The notes: generated by a model from the letters alone, not told the origin. Shown: positions 8,986 to 19,512, counted from the stretch's first letter. The stretch: 62,000 nucleotides of DNA from Adiantum capillus-veneris (GCA_014529385.2 CM043963.1:71070412-71132411); one strand, 5' to 3'. Numbers and translations: made by a program.

Positions 8986-9585
8986 GAGATTCCCTCGGGA
9001 AAAGTTATATTTGTGAGATACTAAACAATATAATGACTCCATTCAGGAGCGTTCATTATCTGATACAATGTTGAATACTCAATGGGCTGTTTTGACGAAC
9101 ATGTTATACATACCGTGACATATTCATGTACACTCACTCTCTTTCATTCCTAGCCAGTAGACTCTCAATTGTAACAGATTCCTGTACGTGTTCCTTCTTG
9201 AACAATGAAATGCACATTCGTGAACATGTGCTTCTCGCAGATATATGTTATATTCTTCAGGATTGATGCATAACCTTAGAATGTTATCGGTTCCTAAGTG
9301 ATACAACCTTCCTGCAATCAGCTGAAGATTTTTGGATTGTTGAACATTAACTTGTTTTTGGTTGTATTCTTATTTATCAAACTCTCCTCCATAGGTTAAT
9401 AGATTAACAACATCTTGAGACCACTTTGGTATCATCTCTATGTTGAATAAGTACGCATCCGGTATGTTGTCATCTACACCTATAGGGTCTTCTCCATTCG
9501 TCAACCTTGAAAGGTGATCAGCTCTAAGATGTGTCTTTCCTTTCTTCACTACTACGGTGAAGTCGAATTCTAATAAGATGATGAA
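8986..9585 (-). pseudogene. RNase H to integrase linker and first zinc-binding-like region, Gypsy-1
   Basis: On the minus strand this holds FDFTVVVKK and RADHLSRL, the usual RNase H/integrase junction (about 9490-9575). Then comes an open 60-residue piece (9124-9306) with YHLGTDNILRLCI, YLREAHVHECAFHC and VYWLGMKES, which resembles an H2C2 zinc-binding domain (EAH...H). A second, better H2C2 region lies beyond Copia-1 at about 3540-3700. Both flank the Copia-1 insertion and were contiguous before it. The remaining bases up to Copia-1 contain stops. Confidence 0.6.
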
Positions 9586-10755
9586 TCATCTTACTATCTG
9601 TCCCGTATTGCATGGTTTGTTCACTAGGTAGAGCAAGGCTTGATGATCTGTGAAAAACACAAACTTATTGGCTAGAAGGTAATGCCGAAATTTCTTCAGA
9701 GCATAAATCATTCCTAATCCCTCTCGCTCTGTTGTTGTGTAATTCCTCTCAGCATTGTTGAGCTGTCGACTAGCATAACAAATTGGAAAATCCATGTTTC
9801 CTTCTTGTGGTTGAGCTAGGATCCATCCTATTGCATATGCCAAAGCATCTATGTGCACATGGAATATATTCTCCTAATCTGGTGATTTCAAGACTGGAGC
9901 AGTGATGAGTGCCTCTTTCAGTTTCTTGAAAGATTCCTCACACTCCTCTGTCCATTCGTAATTCACTATTAACCTGTAAAGTGGTTGGCCTATTATAGTG
10001 TACATGTAAATGGATCGTCTATAATATCCACAATGTCCCATAAAGCTCTGCACTTGCCTCGCGTTGGCTGGTTTAGGCATATCTACTATTACTTTTATCT
10101 TTTCCATATCCGTGGATATTCCGTTATGTGAGACAATATGTCCCAGAATTCTGCCTTGTCGGACCATAAACACACACTTCTCAGGATTAAGACAAATGCG
10201 ATATGTCCTACATTTCTCGAATACCTTTCTTAGGTGTTCTAGATGCTCATCTCTCAGAAGAGAGTGTACACACAAATCATCCATGTAAATTTCTAAAAAC
10301 AACCTCAAGTATTCTTTGAAGGCATGAGTCATCAGCCTTTGGAATGTTGCGGGAGCATTAGTTAAACCAAAAGGCATAACTCAATACGCATAAATTCCCC
10401 ACTCCGTTGCAAAATCTGTTTTGTGTTGATCCTCTGGCGCAATGGAAATCCTGAAAATCCATCTAGAAATGAATATGCTCTTTTCCCCGATACACGTTCT
10501 AGAACATGATCAGTTATCGGCAAGGGATAATTATCCCTAATTGTCACAGCATTTACTTTCTTTAGATTGACACACACTCGGAGTTTTCCATTTTTCTTAG
10601 GCACTACCACAATCGGAGATACCCAGTCCGTGTGTTCAATCTCATATATGAATTCAGATTCCATTAGCTTGTCTATTTCCTCTTTGATTCGCTTAGCAAA
10701 CGTTTCGTTATACGTGTACGGTCTCTGTTTGCTAGACTTAGCGTCTTGTTTCTAA
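9586..10755 (-). pseudogene. Gypsy-1 reverse transcriptase and RNase H
   Basis: The RT starts around 10664 with EHTDWVSPIVVVPKKNGKLRVC, typical of gypsy RT (shown in part). The frame shifts near 10370, and RT continues with MPFGLTNAPATFQRL and a YMDD catalytic centre near 10278-10289 ('EIYMDDLCVHS'). CLNPEKCVF, GRILGHIVS and 'SFMGHCGYYRR' follow. RNase H is at 9586-9858 (DALAYAIGWILAQ, TTEREGLGMIYALKKFRHYL, FTDHQALLYL). A frame break between 9874 and 9858 separates the two. These domains would copy the element RNA into DNA; the lesions make this copy inactive. Confidence 0.85.
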
Positions 10756-11486
10756 GGAATTGTATGTTGGCATATTGATGGATCGACTCCTTTCAAATCC
10801 TTGTACGACCATGCAAACACATCCCTGTATTCTCTGAGAAGACTCAAAAGTCTCTCTTCTTCTTCCAAAGACAAATTTTTAGCTATGTACACCGGTCTAG
10901 GTTCCTCTCCTGGAGCTACTAAATCAACCTTTTTAGCATCCTCCGGTCCATCATAGGATTCATTCTCCTTTTTTTCTCTGATAGGCTGTGTTAATATCAC
11001 CTTCCTATCCTCTATCAACAATTTCCTGTAGTGAGAGGGAACATCCATGTTTCCTTTGACATTGGCATTTGCGTCCTCAGCACTCTCGATTTCAGTCGTC
11101 CAAACTTCTTTCAGAGTTTTCTTTAACTCTCCGTACTTGTTTCGGCGTTCTAATTTGGACTCTTTGTTTTCCTTGTTTCTAATGTTCTTTTCCGCTTTAT
11201 CTGTTTTGGTTTTCGTTCCACTGGATTGAACTCAATTTCTTGAGCTTCGTTTGTCTTTTCTTGAGCTCGTCTCCACATTTCCTCTCATTCTTCCGGAAAT
11301 CTTATCCTTGGCACAATCTTCCGCCTTTACTAGCATTAGGAATTGCTTTTTTCCTCTTATCCTAGGCATCGGAGTGTTTCTAACCCCTTTGGTTTTTCTC
11401 TTTTCTCTATAGCGTTTCTGGCCTTTTTCAGTCTGATTTGGGAAGTCGTAGAATCTGACATCCTTTATGGTTTCCTCGTTCTCGCT
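10752..11486 (-). pseudogene. Gypsy-1 protease-RT connector
   Basis: An open 98-residue frame (10752-11048) contains LSLEEEERLLSLLREYRDVFAW, then SYKDLKGVDPSICQHTIP (both shown in part). This is the conserved lead-in to RT in plant gypsy elements, where the segment precedes the 'pI.Q' strand. The rest (11049-11486) is charged and interrupted on the minus strand and carries no recognised domain. The small plus-strand frames here are shadows. Confidence 0.7.
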
Positions 11487-12551
11487 TCAGTTGTCTGTGG
11501 ACTCATTGTTAGCTTCATTTCCCCATTCTAGATGATCGGGAATGTCGTGAAACATCTCCTCTTCATCTCTGTTTTCTCGTGTATCAATCTTTGCAGTCCC
11601 CTCTTCGAGCACAGCCATCATCATGAAGTACAGAACCACATCATATCCATCTTTATCACAGAACTTAGTTGTGGGACCATTTTGAATTGCAGAAACATCT
11701 AGGGTTGCTAGAATGTGTGTCCATTCTAATGGTTCAAGTGCATCCTCTGGAAAGGGTTCACCTATATAATTTTCTTCTTCAATTTCCCTTTCTAAAACAC
11801 ATTCTTCGCGCTTCAGACTTCCACAGTTCGAAGCTCCACACATACATAGCTCTTTGGTTTTTCCTAACCAAGCTGGAAACTCTGATCGTGCCAAAGTAGC
11901 TGAATCAAACTCTTCAACTGGCGTTCGGTTCACATCCTTGTAGCTATGGTCTTTTAAGTTCACACAAGTAGTGGTTTCCATATGTCTCAAGTATATGTGG
12001 TCGTAACCCCAATCCTCGACCATTTTCAACTGTCTCATGAACGGTCTTCCAAGTATAATATCATAGTTATTCTCCTTGCCAAAGTCAACAATAGCAAAAG
12101 TACGCTCGTATTCAATTCCGCAAGAAGTCACTACAACTTTCTCTAATAGTCCCAAAGGTCTCTCCATATGTCCGTTCGCTAGTTGGAGTTTCAATGTCGT
12201 TTTTCTTATCGCTGGTTTTTCCCATTTTTTCCAGATTTCTTTCGTAGCAATGGCTACTCCAGCCCTGCTGTCAAGTATTGCCATCGTGTTAACTCCCTGG
12301 AATTCAACTGGTAAGGTTGTATTCCCCTCTTCGCCTTCGCAATACTCTCCGACCTTGTTCAAAGGTACAGGCTTAGCGTTTTTTTGTGGCGTACTCTGCT
12401 CTCGTATGCCCTCTTGCAGTTTTGTAGTTGGGTCTTTTATCCCGAATTTCTCCAAGCATTTTTCTACAGTTGCCCACATGTTTGGTCGTAGTCTCAAAAG
12501 CTCAGCTAGGGTGATAGTGCATGTCATTGGTGTTGACAAAATCTCTATCAA
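11487..12551 (-). CDS. Gypsy-1 retropepsin (normal position) with altered active site
   Basis: This 354-residue open piece of the polyprotein follows Gag. Residues 84-190 are the protease: AILDSRAGVA at 91-100, ANGHMERPLGLLEKVVV, FAIVDF and YDIILGRPFM. The catalytic triplet normally reads D-S/T-G; here codon 96 is AGG (Arg) instead of a glycine codon (Asp at 12270-12272). That change should destroy activity. Residues before 84 are Gag-like linker and residues after 200 are an acidic linker (DRDEEEMFHDIPDHLEWG region). The second retropepsin at 2111-2755 keeps an intact DSG. The start codon is not meaningful, because this is an internal segment. Confidence 0.8.
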   Translation of the reverse strand: MIEILSTPMTCTITLAELLRLRPNMWATVEKCLEKFGIKDPTTKLQEGIREQSTPQKNAKPVPLNKVGEYCEGEEGNTTLPVEFQGVNTMAILDSRAGVAIATKEIWKKWEKPAIRKTTLKLQLANGHMERPLGLLEKVVVTSCGIEYERTFAIVDFGKENNYDIILGRPFMRQLKMVEDWGYDHIYLRHMETTTCVNLKDHSYKDVNRTPVEEFDSATLARSEFPAWLGKTKELCMCGASNCGSLKREECVLEREIEEENYIGEPFPEDALEPLEWTHILATLDVSAIQNGPTTKFCDKDGYDVVLYFMMMAVLEEGTAKIDTRENRDEEEMFHDIPDHLEWGNEANNESTDN

Positions 12552-13514
12552 TCCTTGTGATTCTATAACTTTTTTTGAAGAGATTTCTCGTGAGGGAAGC
12601 GCTCTAATCTCAGATTTTGCTTCATATTCTCCTAAGTATGAAGGTAAGGTTTTCAGCGAATGAGGTTTACTCTCTACTGTTCAAACAGAGCCTCCATCTC
12701 CCTAATAAGAATGCAGATCTAAGTCCACTTGAGATCCTGCCTCAAATTCCTCTACGGGAGGATTTCTGATGTCCTTTTCCCCATTAGTCTGATTAGCTTG
12801 ACAACTCAACTCGTTTGCAAATTTTGCCTCTCTCACCTGTCTCCAAAACTCATTGTAATCCTCATCTCTTCCATAAAACCTCTGTATCACAGGATGAAAA
12901 CTCTCTATTTCTTGATCTGTGGTGTTCATCACTATACGTTCATCCCCGTGCTTTTTTTCAGGCTTTTGTGCACTGTTAGGCTTTTCAACTACCGTGAGAG
13001 GATAGTCTCTTGATGAATTGGGTTTTCCGCTCCACAATTCATTGGTTCTCTAGGTGGTTCTAACAAGGCTTGTGCAATCTCGATCATTTTTTGACACATT
13101 TCGAGTCTCTGCTTTTCCAATTTCGCGTTTGGATAAGTCAACCACTGTTGTTCTTGTGTTTGGTTGTTCTTTAATCTCGCTTCATAAGCTCTCATCAGTG
13201 CATCCAATGGTTCGTGTACTTTGTCGACTAACACTGATCCCCCTGAGCTTACACTCGTTGTCTCTTTGACGCTCTTCAGTTTCGACTTTTTTGAGTCCAT
13301 TTTCCATATTCCGTTTTGACTTTCAAGTTTCTCTAATCTATCTTTTGTTTGTTTTAATTCCTCGGCTAGAATCGCGTCTTGTTGTTCTTTTTTCAGCTTC
13401 ATGCGGGCTTTCCTAGCTTTCCATGTGTTTCTATGACCTCGTCGTCCTTGACTTGTCAATTCCGTCTCTGACTTTCCATTCTTTGGTTCTCTAGTGGTTT
13501 TCTTTGCTTGAGCT
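12552..13514 (-). pseudogene. Gypsy-1 Gag-protease linker, charged coiled-coil region
   Basis: Two overlapping minus-strand frames (12702-13037 and 12989-13561) carry the link between the zinc knuckles and the protease. Residues of the second form a Lys/Glu/Gln-rich helix (KKEQQDAILAEELKQTKDRL, then EKLES), a likely coiled coil. The first has 'EIESFHPVIQRFYGRDEDYNEFWRQVREAKF'-type charged sequence (shortened here: VIQRFYGRDEDYNEFWRQV). No catalytic motif is visible. The frame changes between segments mark indels. Confidence 0.55.
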
Positions 13515-14345
13515 CTAGTCACAACTTTGTGTTGGTATTTTGGTTTCATTTTCAGACCCACTGCTAGTAGGAATCGACTCTAGCATGTTCAATGTCATCT
13601 TTTGCACTTTGTTGGGATTCTTTGAACAATCCTCAATGAAGTGAGTGACACCACACTTTGTGCAATATGCATTTATTCTAATGATCTCTATGTGTGGACA
13701 AACATTCATCAAATGGTCACCTCCACACTTATAACAGGGTCCCAATGCAGGTCTTGGTGTCCCTTGATTTGCTCTTTGTGGGTAGGCTGGTCTTTGGCCT
13801 GACAACCCCCCATGAGCTATGAACATAAGTGTTCTTGCGTCCAAGTTATACCTCTCTTCATTTGAGGCATGTGCACTTGTTGGTGGTCCAACATTTCCTA
13901 TCATGCTCCAAGGTTCTGGTTATTTTGGTTCTTTAGGTGGATAATACACAGTAGGAGCCATGGGTTCACTGGAATCTTCGTAATAAGTGTGAACAGGCAC
14001 TAAAGCTCGTTCTTCTTGATTCTCTAGGGTGGGTGCATATCTAATGCCCACTGGTCTCACTCCTGGTAAGGGTGGTTGTTGCCCCAATACCGGCTGTGGC
14101 CCCATAGGTCCTCTTATGTTTCCCGTTGGGTATCGAGGTACTGGATGTACCTGACGTGGTGCTATTTGAGCTAGAGGTGCATACTGACGCTCCTTCACAT
14201 AAACCTTGTTGTAATAGCACTCTTCTATTGAATGATTCGTCCATTTTTGTTCTATTGCACACCATTTTGTTAGTTTTGGCATTGGTTTAGGGTATGGTGC
14301 TAATCTCCTTATAGCATCTTCTATCATTTGTTCCATGTTCGGCAT
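13515..14345 (-). pseudogene. Gypsy-1 Gag C-terminal part with two zinc knuckles
   Basis: Two frames in the same phase, 13920-14345 and 13515-13904, are separated by a stop at 13920-13922. The first is Pro/Gln-rich (APRQVHPVPRYPTGN). The second has two knuckle motifs: CYKCGGDHLMNVC at 13698-13736 and CTKCGVTHFIEDC at 13626-13664. Both have spacing C-x2-C-x3-H-x4-C, one residue shorter before the His than the standard retroviral knuckle. They presumably bind the element RNA. The downstream frame shifts near 13550. Confidence 0.75.
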
Positions 14346-14367
14346 TGTTGTTGTTTGGACATTCTTC

Positions 14368-15220
14368 TTAGTGGTGGTCTTTCAGGTGCAAGTCTTTCTT
14401 GAGAGTGTCATTTCTCAGCCCTTCTATAAAGAGGACAGATAGTTTGTCATCTTGTGGTCGTTCTCGCACTGGACATCTCTCTATGTATTGTTTGAAGCGA
14501 AGCGAAGCTTCCTTCACCTTTTCTTGATCCTTCTGTTTGAAAGCATATATTTGGGATATCATGTTGTGTTTGATCCCTCTTTTCAAAAATTCCTCAGCAA
14601 ACTCTCGTAGCAAGTGGTCAATATCATGGAAACCTCCAGCATTCAGTGGTTGAAACCATGTCAATGTCGTCCCTTGTAAGACCAAATCCTTCGTATTGTG
14701 TGTGGAAATCTGTTATCTGCTCAGTTCTTAAGACTTTCTTAAAGAGTGAGACATGTGCATATGGATCTCCTGAGCCACTATACTTCTTCAACATACACTT
14801 GGCCACTTGAGATGGTCTCATGCGTCTATTGTCTGCCACCAATCTCATTGCTCCTGTATCCCCACTAAAACTTTCTCTTGCGTCATGGACTTCATGGGCT
14901 GCTCTAGTTGGCTCCCTTGCCAAGAATCTACTACTAGGAGGCAAATATGATGGTGCTGTTGCAAACATCGGATCTAACGTAGTATGTGTAGAGAATGGAA
15001 CTGCACTACCTCGATTTGTAGCCATTGACTCTCTAGAATGTAATGTTCCCATTGGGCTTGGCATAGAATAATGAGGTCGTCTGAAAGATTCAGTTACATG
15101 AGTCCTCTCTCTACCTGTTTCCATCGAATCTGGCATGACAGTTGTAGGTGCTGGTCTCAGTGGGCTTGGAGTGACATAATAATGGTGGAGTGGTCCCCCA
15201 AAGTATGTGTATCCTTCCAA
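14368..15220 (-). pseudogene. Gypsy-1 Gag core
   Basis: Residues from 15220 down to 14624 contain a low-complexity N-terminal part, then RPSQVAKCMLKKYSGSGDPY and AHVSLFKKVL, the start of the retrotransposon Gag capsid-like domain. After a frameshift near 14650 the fold continues at 14368-14685: MVLQGTTLTWFQPLNAG, HLLREFAEEFLKRGIK, IYAFKQKDQEKVKEASLRFK, FIEGLRNDTLKKDL. This is the usual order W-F...L, F...F, Q...E-x-x-x-x-Y/F of the plant retrotrans_gag domain. It would assemble the virus-like particle. Confidence 0.75.
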
Positions 15221-15772
15221 TTCCTTTTTATCAATTGCTGCATATCATCTTCCATACTTGTCGTAGGCAACAATCTTCATTTATGATCCCTCTGTGTAGG
15301 TAAAGACATAAATTCTTTTCCGCTCTGTCAACTCATCAACGTAGGGTTCCTCGCATCTATAATAGAGATCTTCCTCTCCATTATTATACTTGTATAACCC
15401 CACATAGACGTTGTCTGTGTTGATTCTCAAAGTTCCGTTTTCTCATCTTAATCTAGCATTAGGGAAGCTCATTGTTGGTGCTTTCTCTTTGGGTTCTTCA
15501 TCTACTTTGGCTTTCGTGCCCATCAATCTCCACTTGTCCACAATGTTGGGATTCAAGACTACCAAGTACATGATATCTTCATCATCTAGGTACCTATCCC
15601 CGCTATAGCTCACAGGCACTAAGTCCTTGAACTCACTTGGTCTATCTTCTATCTTCACACAGTAGCGGTCTATACCATCTTTGTAGACCTTGGTACCTTG
15701 CTTGTTGTCATATTGATACTTGATGAACAATAGCTTCATTGCGGCCAAAGGGTTTGATGGTCCTGCTTCCAT
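15221..15772 (-). pseudogene. Gypsy-1 N-terminal reading frame before Gag core
   Basis: The ATG at 15772 opens a 109-residue frame (to 15443: MEAGPSNPLAAMKLLFIKYQ ...) with many charged residues and no recognised domain. It is in the same phase as the Gag-core frame that starts at 15220, with stops in between, so it is probably the original N-terminus of Gag. Function unknown. Confidence 0.45.
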
Positions 15773-17370
15773 GTTTCCTCTTTCGTTAAGTTCAAGTATC
15801 CTAAGTGTTCAGTGAAACTCTCGTAAGATCTCTCTGAAGAAGTATTGGAAATACTTCCTTCAAGGATCGGCTCTAACGTTCGCACTACACTTTGGTTTAC
15901 ACTCTCCTCGGTTGATATAACACTCGCTTGTTCTCTTTGTCTCGGTTGGTTATTCTAGAGATACCTACCGGATCTCCAATTCATCAATCCCACTAGAGGA
16001 ATCTAACTTTCCAGTCTCGGTAGTTTGTTTTATCCCCGTTTTGGTGATCAAAAGTGATCCAAACTGAATGATACTTGGTCAAATGGTTTGTTTTCTCAAT
16101 TAGAAGACTTCTTTGATCTCAAGTGAAAATTTTGTATCAGCTTTGCTCAAAAGACATTATACGCGTATGATGTCTTTTTTTCCAGATTTTGGATATTTTT
16201 GCTTTGCTCACTCCCAGTAGCACCCTTATGCTCTATCCACTCACAAAATTCAATTTGAACTCTGGTTGTGCAAGTTATGGCCAGATTAGGCTTTTCTGGG
16301 CAATTTCCTGATTTTTGACTTACCTGGGGTCAAATGTGATCCAAATGAGATGAAACTTGAAATACAAGTTCTAGACAGCTAGTACAAAGGATCTGTGATA
16401 GAAAAATGTCAAAATTTGCCCAGAATTAGGTTGGAGACATCATACGCGGATGATGTCTTTTCGCCCAATTTTGGTCCAAACTTGATATTTCAGCTATTCA
16501 CTATGTTTGCAACAATGTTGTCAAGTCAAAATTCCAAAATCACATCAGCAAGTGCAAAAAGACATTATACGCGTATGATGTATTTTTGCCCAATTTTCAA
16601 TTTTAAGCTTCTCCAAGTGTTTGTATTTGAGTTTCAAGTGTTTTTATCAAGTTTGAATACAAAAATGAGCTCTGAATCAATTTTCCCCATTCTTTGCATT
16701 TTTTGCTCTTTGACTTGGTATTTTGAGTTTCTAGAAGTGTTAAAGCCCTTGTTTTATGTTGATCTTAGGGTAAAACACCCCTTCTGAACACTCTGGTAAT
16801 GTCAGATTTTCAGTTTGGTCTCTGTTTAGCCCTTAAGACATCATACGTTTATGATGTCTAGTGTTACAGAATTCCAATTTTTTGGCACAGAACTCTTCCA
16901 AGAGCTCTCTTAAGTGCTCAGCAACACTCAGTTTCACAGAAAATCTCTTTGCACTTTGTTTATGCAAGTTTTCACTACCAAATCGACGGTTTAGTGATCT
17001 AACATGCAAACAAACACATCAAGCAAATAAATCACTAATTAATAGCTCTAGATCAGGATCAAATCAAGTCCTGCCTAAGCTACTTCTAATCATAAAATGG
17101 GTTTTTGCAATGGTGAGTATAAAGAGATTCACTGCCACACACGGACTAGCAAATACCTCAATCTCACTACCACTCAACACCAACAAAAATCAATCTAATC
17201 TAAACCAAAAACTGTCAAACACGAAAGACCCAGGAATCTACAAGTTTCCTAGTACCTCTCAAAGATCCTCGGAGTCCACCACTCCTAGATCTCTCTAACT
17301 TAAATATACAAAGTAAATGAAACACTTCACCTCGTAGGATTAGTCTAAGGTCACCTACTTAGGGCTCTCG
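15773..17370 (-). other. Gypsy-1 untranslated leader
   Basis: About 1.6 kb between the PBS and the first Gag ATG (minus strand) holds no supported gene. It contains four copies of a self-complementary 24-base box (listed separately). Several copies are followed on the plus strand by a GCCCAATTTTGG-like string. The plus-strand open frames at 16395-16787 and 16861-17298 have no recognisable domain and I regard them as chance. Confidence 0.5.
16152..16859. repeat. Four dispersed palindromic boxes in the Gypsy-1 leader
   Basis: Copies lie at 16152-16175, 16435-16458, 16560-16583 and 16836-16859. Each is 24 bases and starts AGACATYATACG; the complementary half ends ATGATGTCT (the third copy ends ATGTAT). 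The outer arms AGACATCAT/ATGATGTCT are perfect in the second and fourth copies. The centre is ACGCGT in the first and third copies, ACGCGG in the second and ACGTTT in the fourth. Because they are palindromic they would form hairpins in RNA of either strand. Confidence 0.85.
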
Positions 17371-17388
17371 TCCCCGGCAGCGGCGCCA
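17371..17388 (-). promoter_or_regulatory. Gypsy-1 primer-binding site (tRNA-Asp type)
   Basis: On the minus strand it reads TGGCGCCGCTGCCGGGGA, two bases after the LTR end. It is complementary, with one mismatch to the sequence I recall, to the 3' end of plant tRNA-Asp, a primer used by several plant gypsy lineages. Confidence 0.8.
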
Positions 17389-17390
17389 AA

Positions 17391-18390
17391 TGTTGGGTGG
17401 TTACGCCGCTAGCAGTGGCTATGATAGCAAGAACTCAACCAACAAACAAGAATGTCAGACGAGGACGGAGCTTGATCCACACGCACATGGAAACAAATAG
17501 ATGGGTGTCAATCACCTACTCGACCTTCTAGAGACAATCACTACCAAGGAAATCAAATTTAAGTTCTAAAAACACAAATGACTGATATCCGTCCTACGAG
17601 AAAACGCTATCTGAAACATGATCAAAAGTCATCAAATCAGCCTCAAACTCAGAGGGGAGTCTATACACCATGTAAGGACAGTACCCTATGAACCTACAAT
17701 ATAATCTCAACCTGTAACCACTCCGTGCGGTAAATGCGTATGAAGACAGGTCAAAAAATTCAGGTGATCAAAATTCGACTCCGATGATACTAATGTGTAG
17801 CTCTACTCGCTGCGGTTCAATCGATATATGGCACGCTCAATTCCGACACACACATATAGGGAGAAAACTCACATAGAAGCTCGTGGGAGCTCACCTCGCG
17901 TAGAAGCCGAATGCGCGCACGCTTGGTATTGGTGTGTGGCTCTCACCGTTGCTAACACAATGACGGTGTTGCTTCTCCAATGGTGGCTCCGTAGCTCACG
18001 TAGCAAGAGGATACGACTCTCTCTCTCTCTCTCACTCTCTCTCAGACACAGTCACGGCGCTTCAAAACTTATCTTGATTAATGCCTCCCAAAAAACTTAT
18101 CCTTAGGTTTACAATAATTGGCTCTTATACTTCAGCCTTGGAAGTGTGAACACATCTCTAATCTAATTACATAAGCAGGTGAAACTATTTGGGGAATACA
18201 AGCTGGAAACTCAATTGAGTTTCGCTAATTACAATGAATCGGCTCCATCAAAAATGAAATGTCGGAAAGACATTTATTACAATAAGTGTTTACAAAAATA
18301 TGAGTGTGAGTAAAAATGTCTAGGTGTAGTCCTCTGCTCAACAAAACCCTTGTAGTAGATGGTGTCCAACTATCACATAATTAGTGGGTG
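17391..18390 (-). repeat. Gypsy-1 5' LTR (outer end uncertain)
   Basis: The inner edge is exact: the plus strand starts TGTTGGGTGG next to the PBS, so on the minus strand the LTR ends ...CCACCCAACA. A TATA-like TATAAGAGCC (minus) lies at 18120-18129, placing U3 to the right and R/U5 to the left. A CT-rich microsatellite occupies about 18016-18045. The outer border is not defined, because no second LTR or target duplication was found; 18390 is an estimate. The 92-residue plus-strand ORF at 17828-18106 lies inside it and is not a gene. Confidence 0.6.
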
Positions 18391-18611
18391 CTTGATCAGG
18401 TGTCTAAAGTAATCTACCGAGGTAGAATTAGGCCCATTGGTGTAGTCCCTAGTTTTAGTGGACAAAAAGATGTATATTTTGATACTATATCTAATCCACC
18501 CAAAGTCCACAAGATTCTAGTGTAGGATTTTTATCACCCTTGTACATAGTAGGATCTTCATGGATTGTATAAGCTCTTGTACATATTATGGTACATAAGA
18601 AACTATAATGG
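18391..18611. other. Spacer, nothing recognised
   Basis: AT-rich sequence between the estimated Gypsy-1 LTR end and the Gag relic. It may be part of either. No open frame or motif is supported. Confidence 0.3.
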
Positions 18612-18960
18612 ATTTAATAACTATAGGGGAGAGTCGGGGGAAATTTCAACCAAGGATATCAACAACGTGGAGTAGCTGCATCAGTGAACTTGGAGCAGGC
18701 CTTCCCAAATGTTAGGTGCTATGGATGCAATCAAATGGGGCACTATAGAAATAATTGTCAAGAAGAGCAAAACCCTCGAACTACTACTAGAGCCATTCCT
18801 CAAAATCAAGGAGACAATTTATGAGGAGGGAGAAATGGAGGACAAGGTAGAGGAAGAGCAAGAGGAGCTAGAGATTATGCAATTATGGGAAAACCAACCT
18901 TAATGAATGAGGAAGATGAAAGAGCCACTCGCCTGCTGGCCACAGTTAGCAATCCTAGAG
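18612..18960 (+). pseudogene. Retrotransposon Gag zinc-knuckle relic
   Basis: A plus-strand frame reads NFNQGYQQRGVAASVNLEQ, then a complete knuckle CYGCNQMGHYRNNC (18717-18758; C-x2-C-x4-H-x4-C), then a Gln/Asn/Arg-rich stretch with a stop and RGRARGARDYA. This matches the knuckle and the downstream basic linker of a plant retrotransposon Gag. The frame is not related to the adjacent Gypsy-1 (opposite strand) and nothing of its pol was found nearby. Confidence 0.7.
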
Positions 18961-19367
18961 CTCATCAACAATAGGCAGTTTTGTAAACCACTATAAATAA
19001 ACAATGTAAAACTTTGAGTTACTTATATATTAAAATTATATACATTGTTTTTTCCCAAATTATTTAAGGAATCTAAAGCTAAGTTAGCATTCAATCAAGA
19101 AATTAAGGGTAGATCTAGCAAATGAGAAAGGGGTTCGCGATAGGAAGGCAAAATTCAAATCTTAGGAATGAGATAGTTATCCCCAAAAGCAAACTCACAT
19201 TCCTTGTGCACAAGATAGCCTTCCTTGAAAAATGACCTAGAGACTAATAGGAAGGCAAAAGAAATCTTGGTATGATACCTTTTAAAACCCTTTACATATT
19301 AATGGTCAACCAAGTCACAGCGCAAAGGGGGTACCTCTCTTGAAATGGTGGAAGCTTCTGCTGAACG
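18961..19367. other. Spacer, nothing recognised
   Basis: AT-rich sequence between the Gag relic and Copia-2. A TATAAATA-like string near 18990 has no gene after it. No other feature seen. Confidence 0.3.
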
Positions 19368-19512
19368 TGTTACCATATACATGTGGTAGTGATGTGTGTG
19401 AACACACTTAGGACCGCCAGGGTATTTTTTCCCTCTTTAGGAGGTTTTTTCCCCTGTGCATTGTATATACGCCCATTCATTCTAGGGCTATCTATCTTTC
19501 CATTGCACACTA
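19368..19512 (+). repeat. Copia-2 5' LTR, left part
   Basis: It begins TGTTACCATATACATGTGGT and matches the first ~145 bp of the Copia-1 LTR with a few changes. It stops at CACTA where Gypsy-2 begins; the missing part resumes at 27066. The LTR was therefore split by the Gypsy-2 insertion. Confidence 0.93.
19508..19512. repeat. Target site duplication of Gypsy-2, CACTA
   Basis: CACTA precedes the left Gypsy-2 LTR and recurs at 27066-27070 directly after the right one. Joining the flanks restores the Copia-type LTR sequence. Confidence 0.93.

Larger units (their letters stand above)
1317..18390 (-). mobile_element. Gypsy-1: large decayed Ty3/gypsy element, interrupted by Copia-1
   Basis: Read on the minus strand, the order is LTR, tRNA-Asp-type PBS, long leader with palindromic boxes, Gag with two zinc knuckles, retropepsin, RT, RNase H, integrase, then an unusual second retropepsin and W-x-P-K tail. 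The long gag, the PBS type and the 'FAWSYKDLKG' motif upstream of RT resemble plant Tat/Athila-type gypsy elements; this is a family impression, not a phylogeny. Copia-1 (3801-8980) is inserted in the integrase region with a CTTTT target duplication. Many frameshifts and stops show that the element is dead. The outer end of the right LTR is uncertain and no left LTR was recognised. Confidence 0.75.

Noticed and set aside
12076-12663. 195-residue plus-strand ORF
   Set aside because: It is the antisense shadow of the Gypsy-1 protease region.
16395-17298. Two plus-strand ORFs (130 and 145 residues)
   Set aside because: They lie in the untranslated leader of a minus-strand element and include the palindromic boxes; composition is non-coding.
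17828-18106. 92-residue plus-strand ORF in the Gypsy-1 LTR
   Set aside because: It runs through LTR sequence and a CT repeat and shows no domain.
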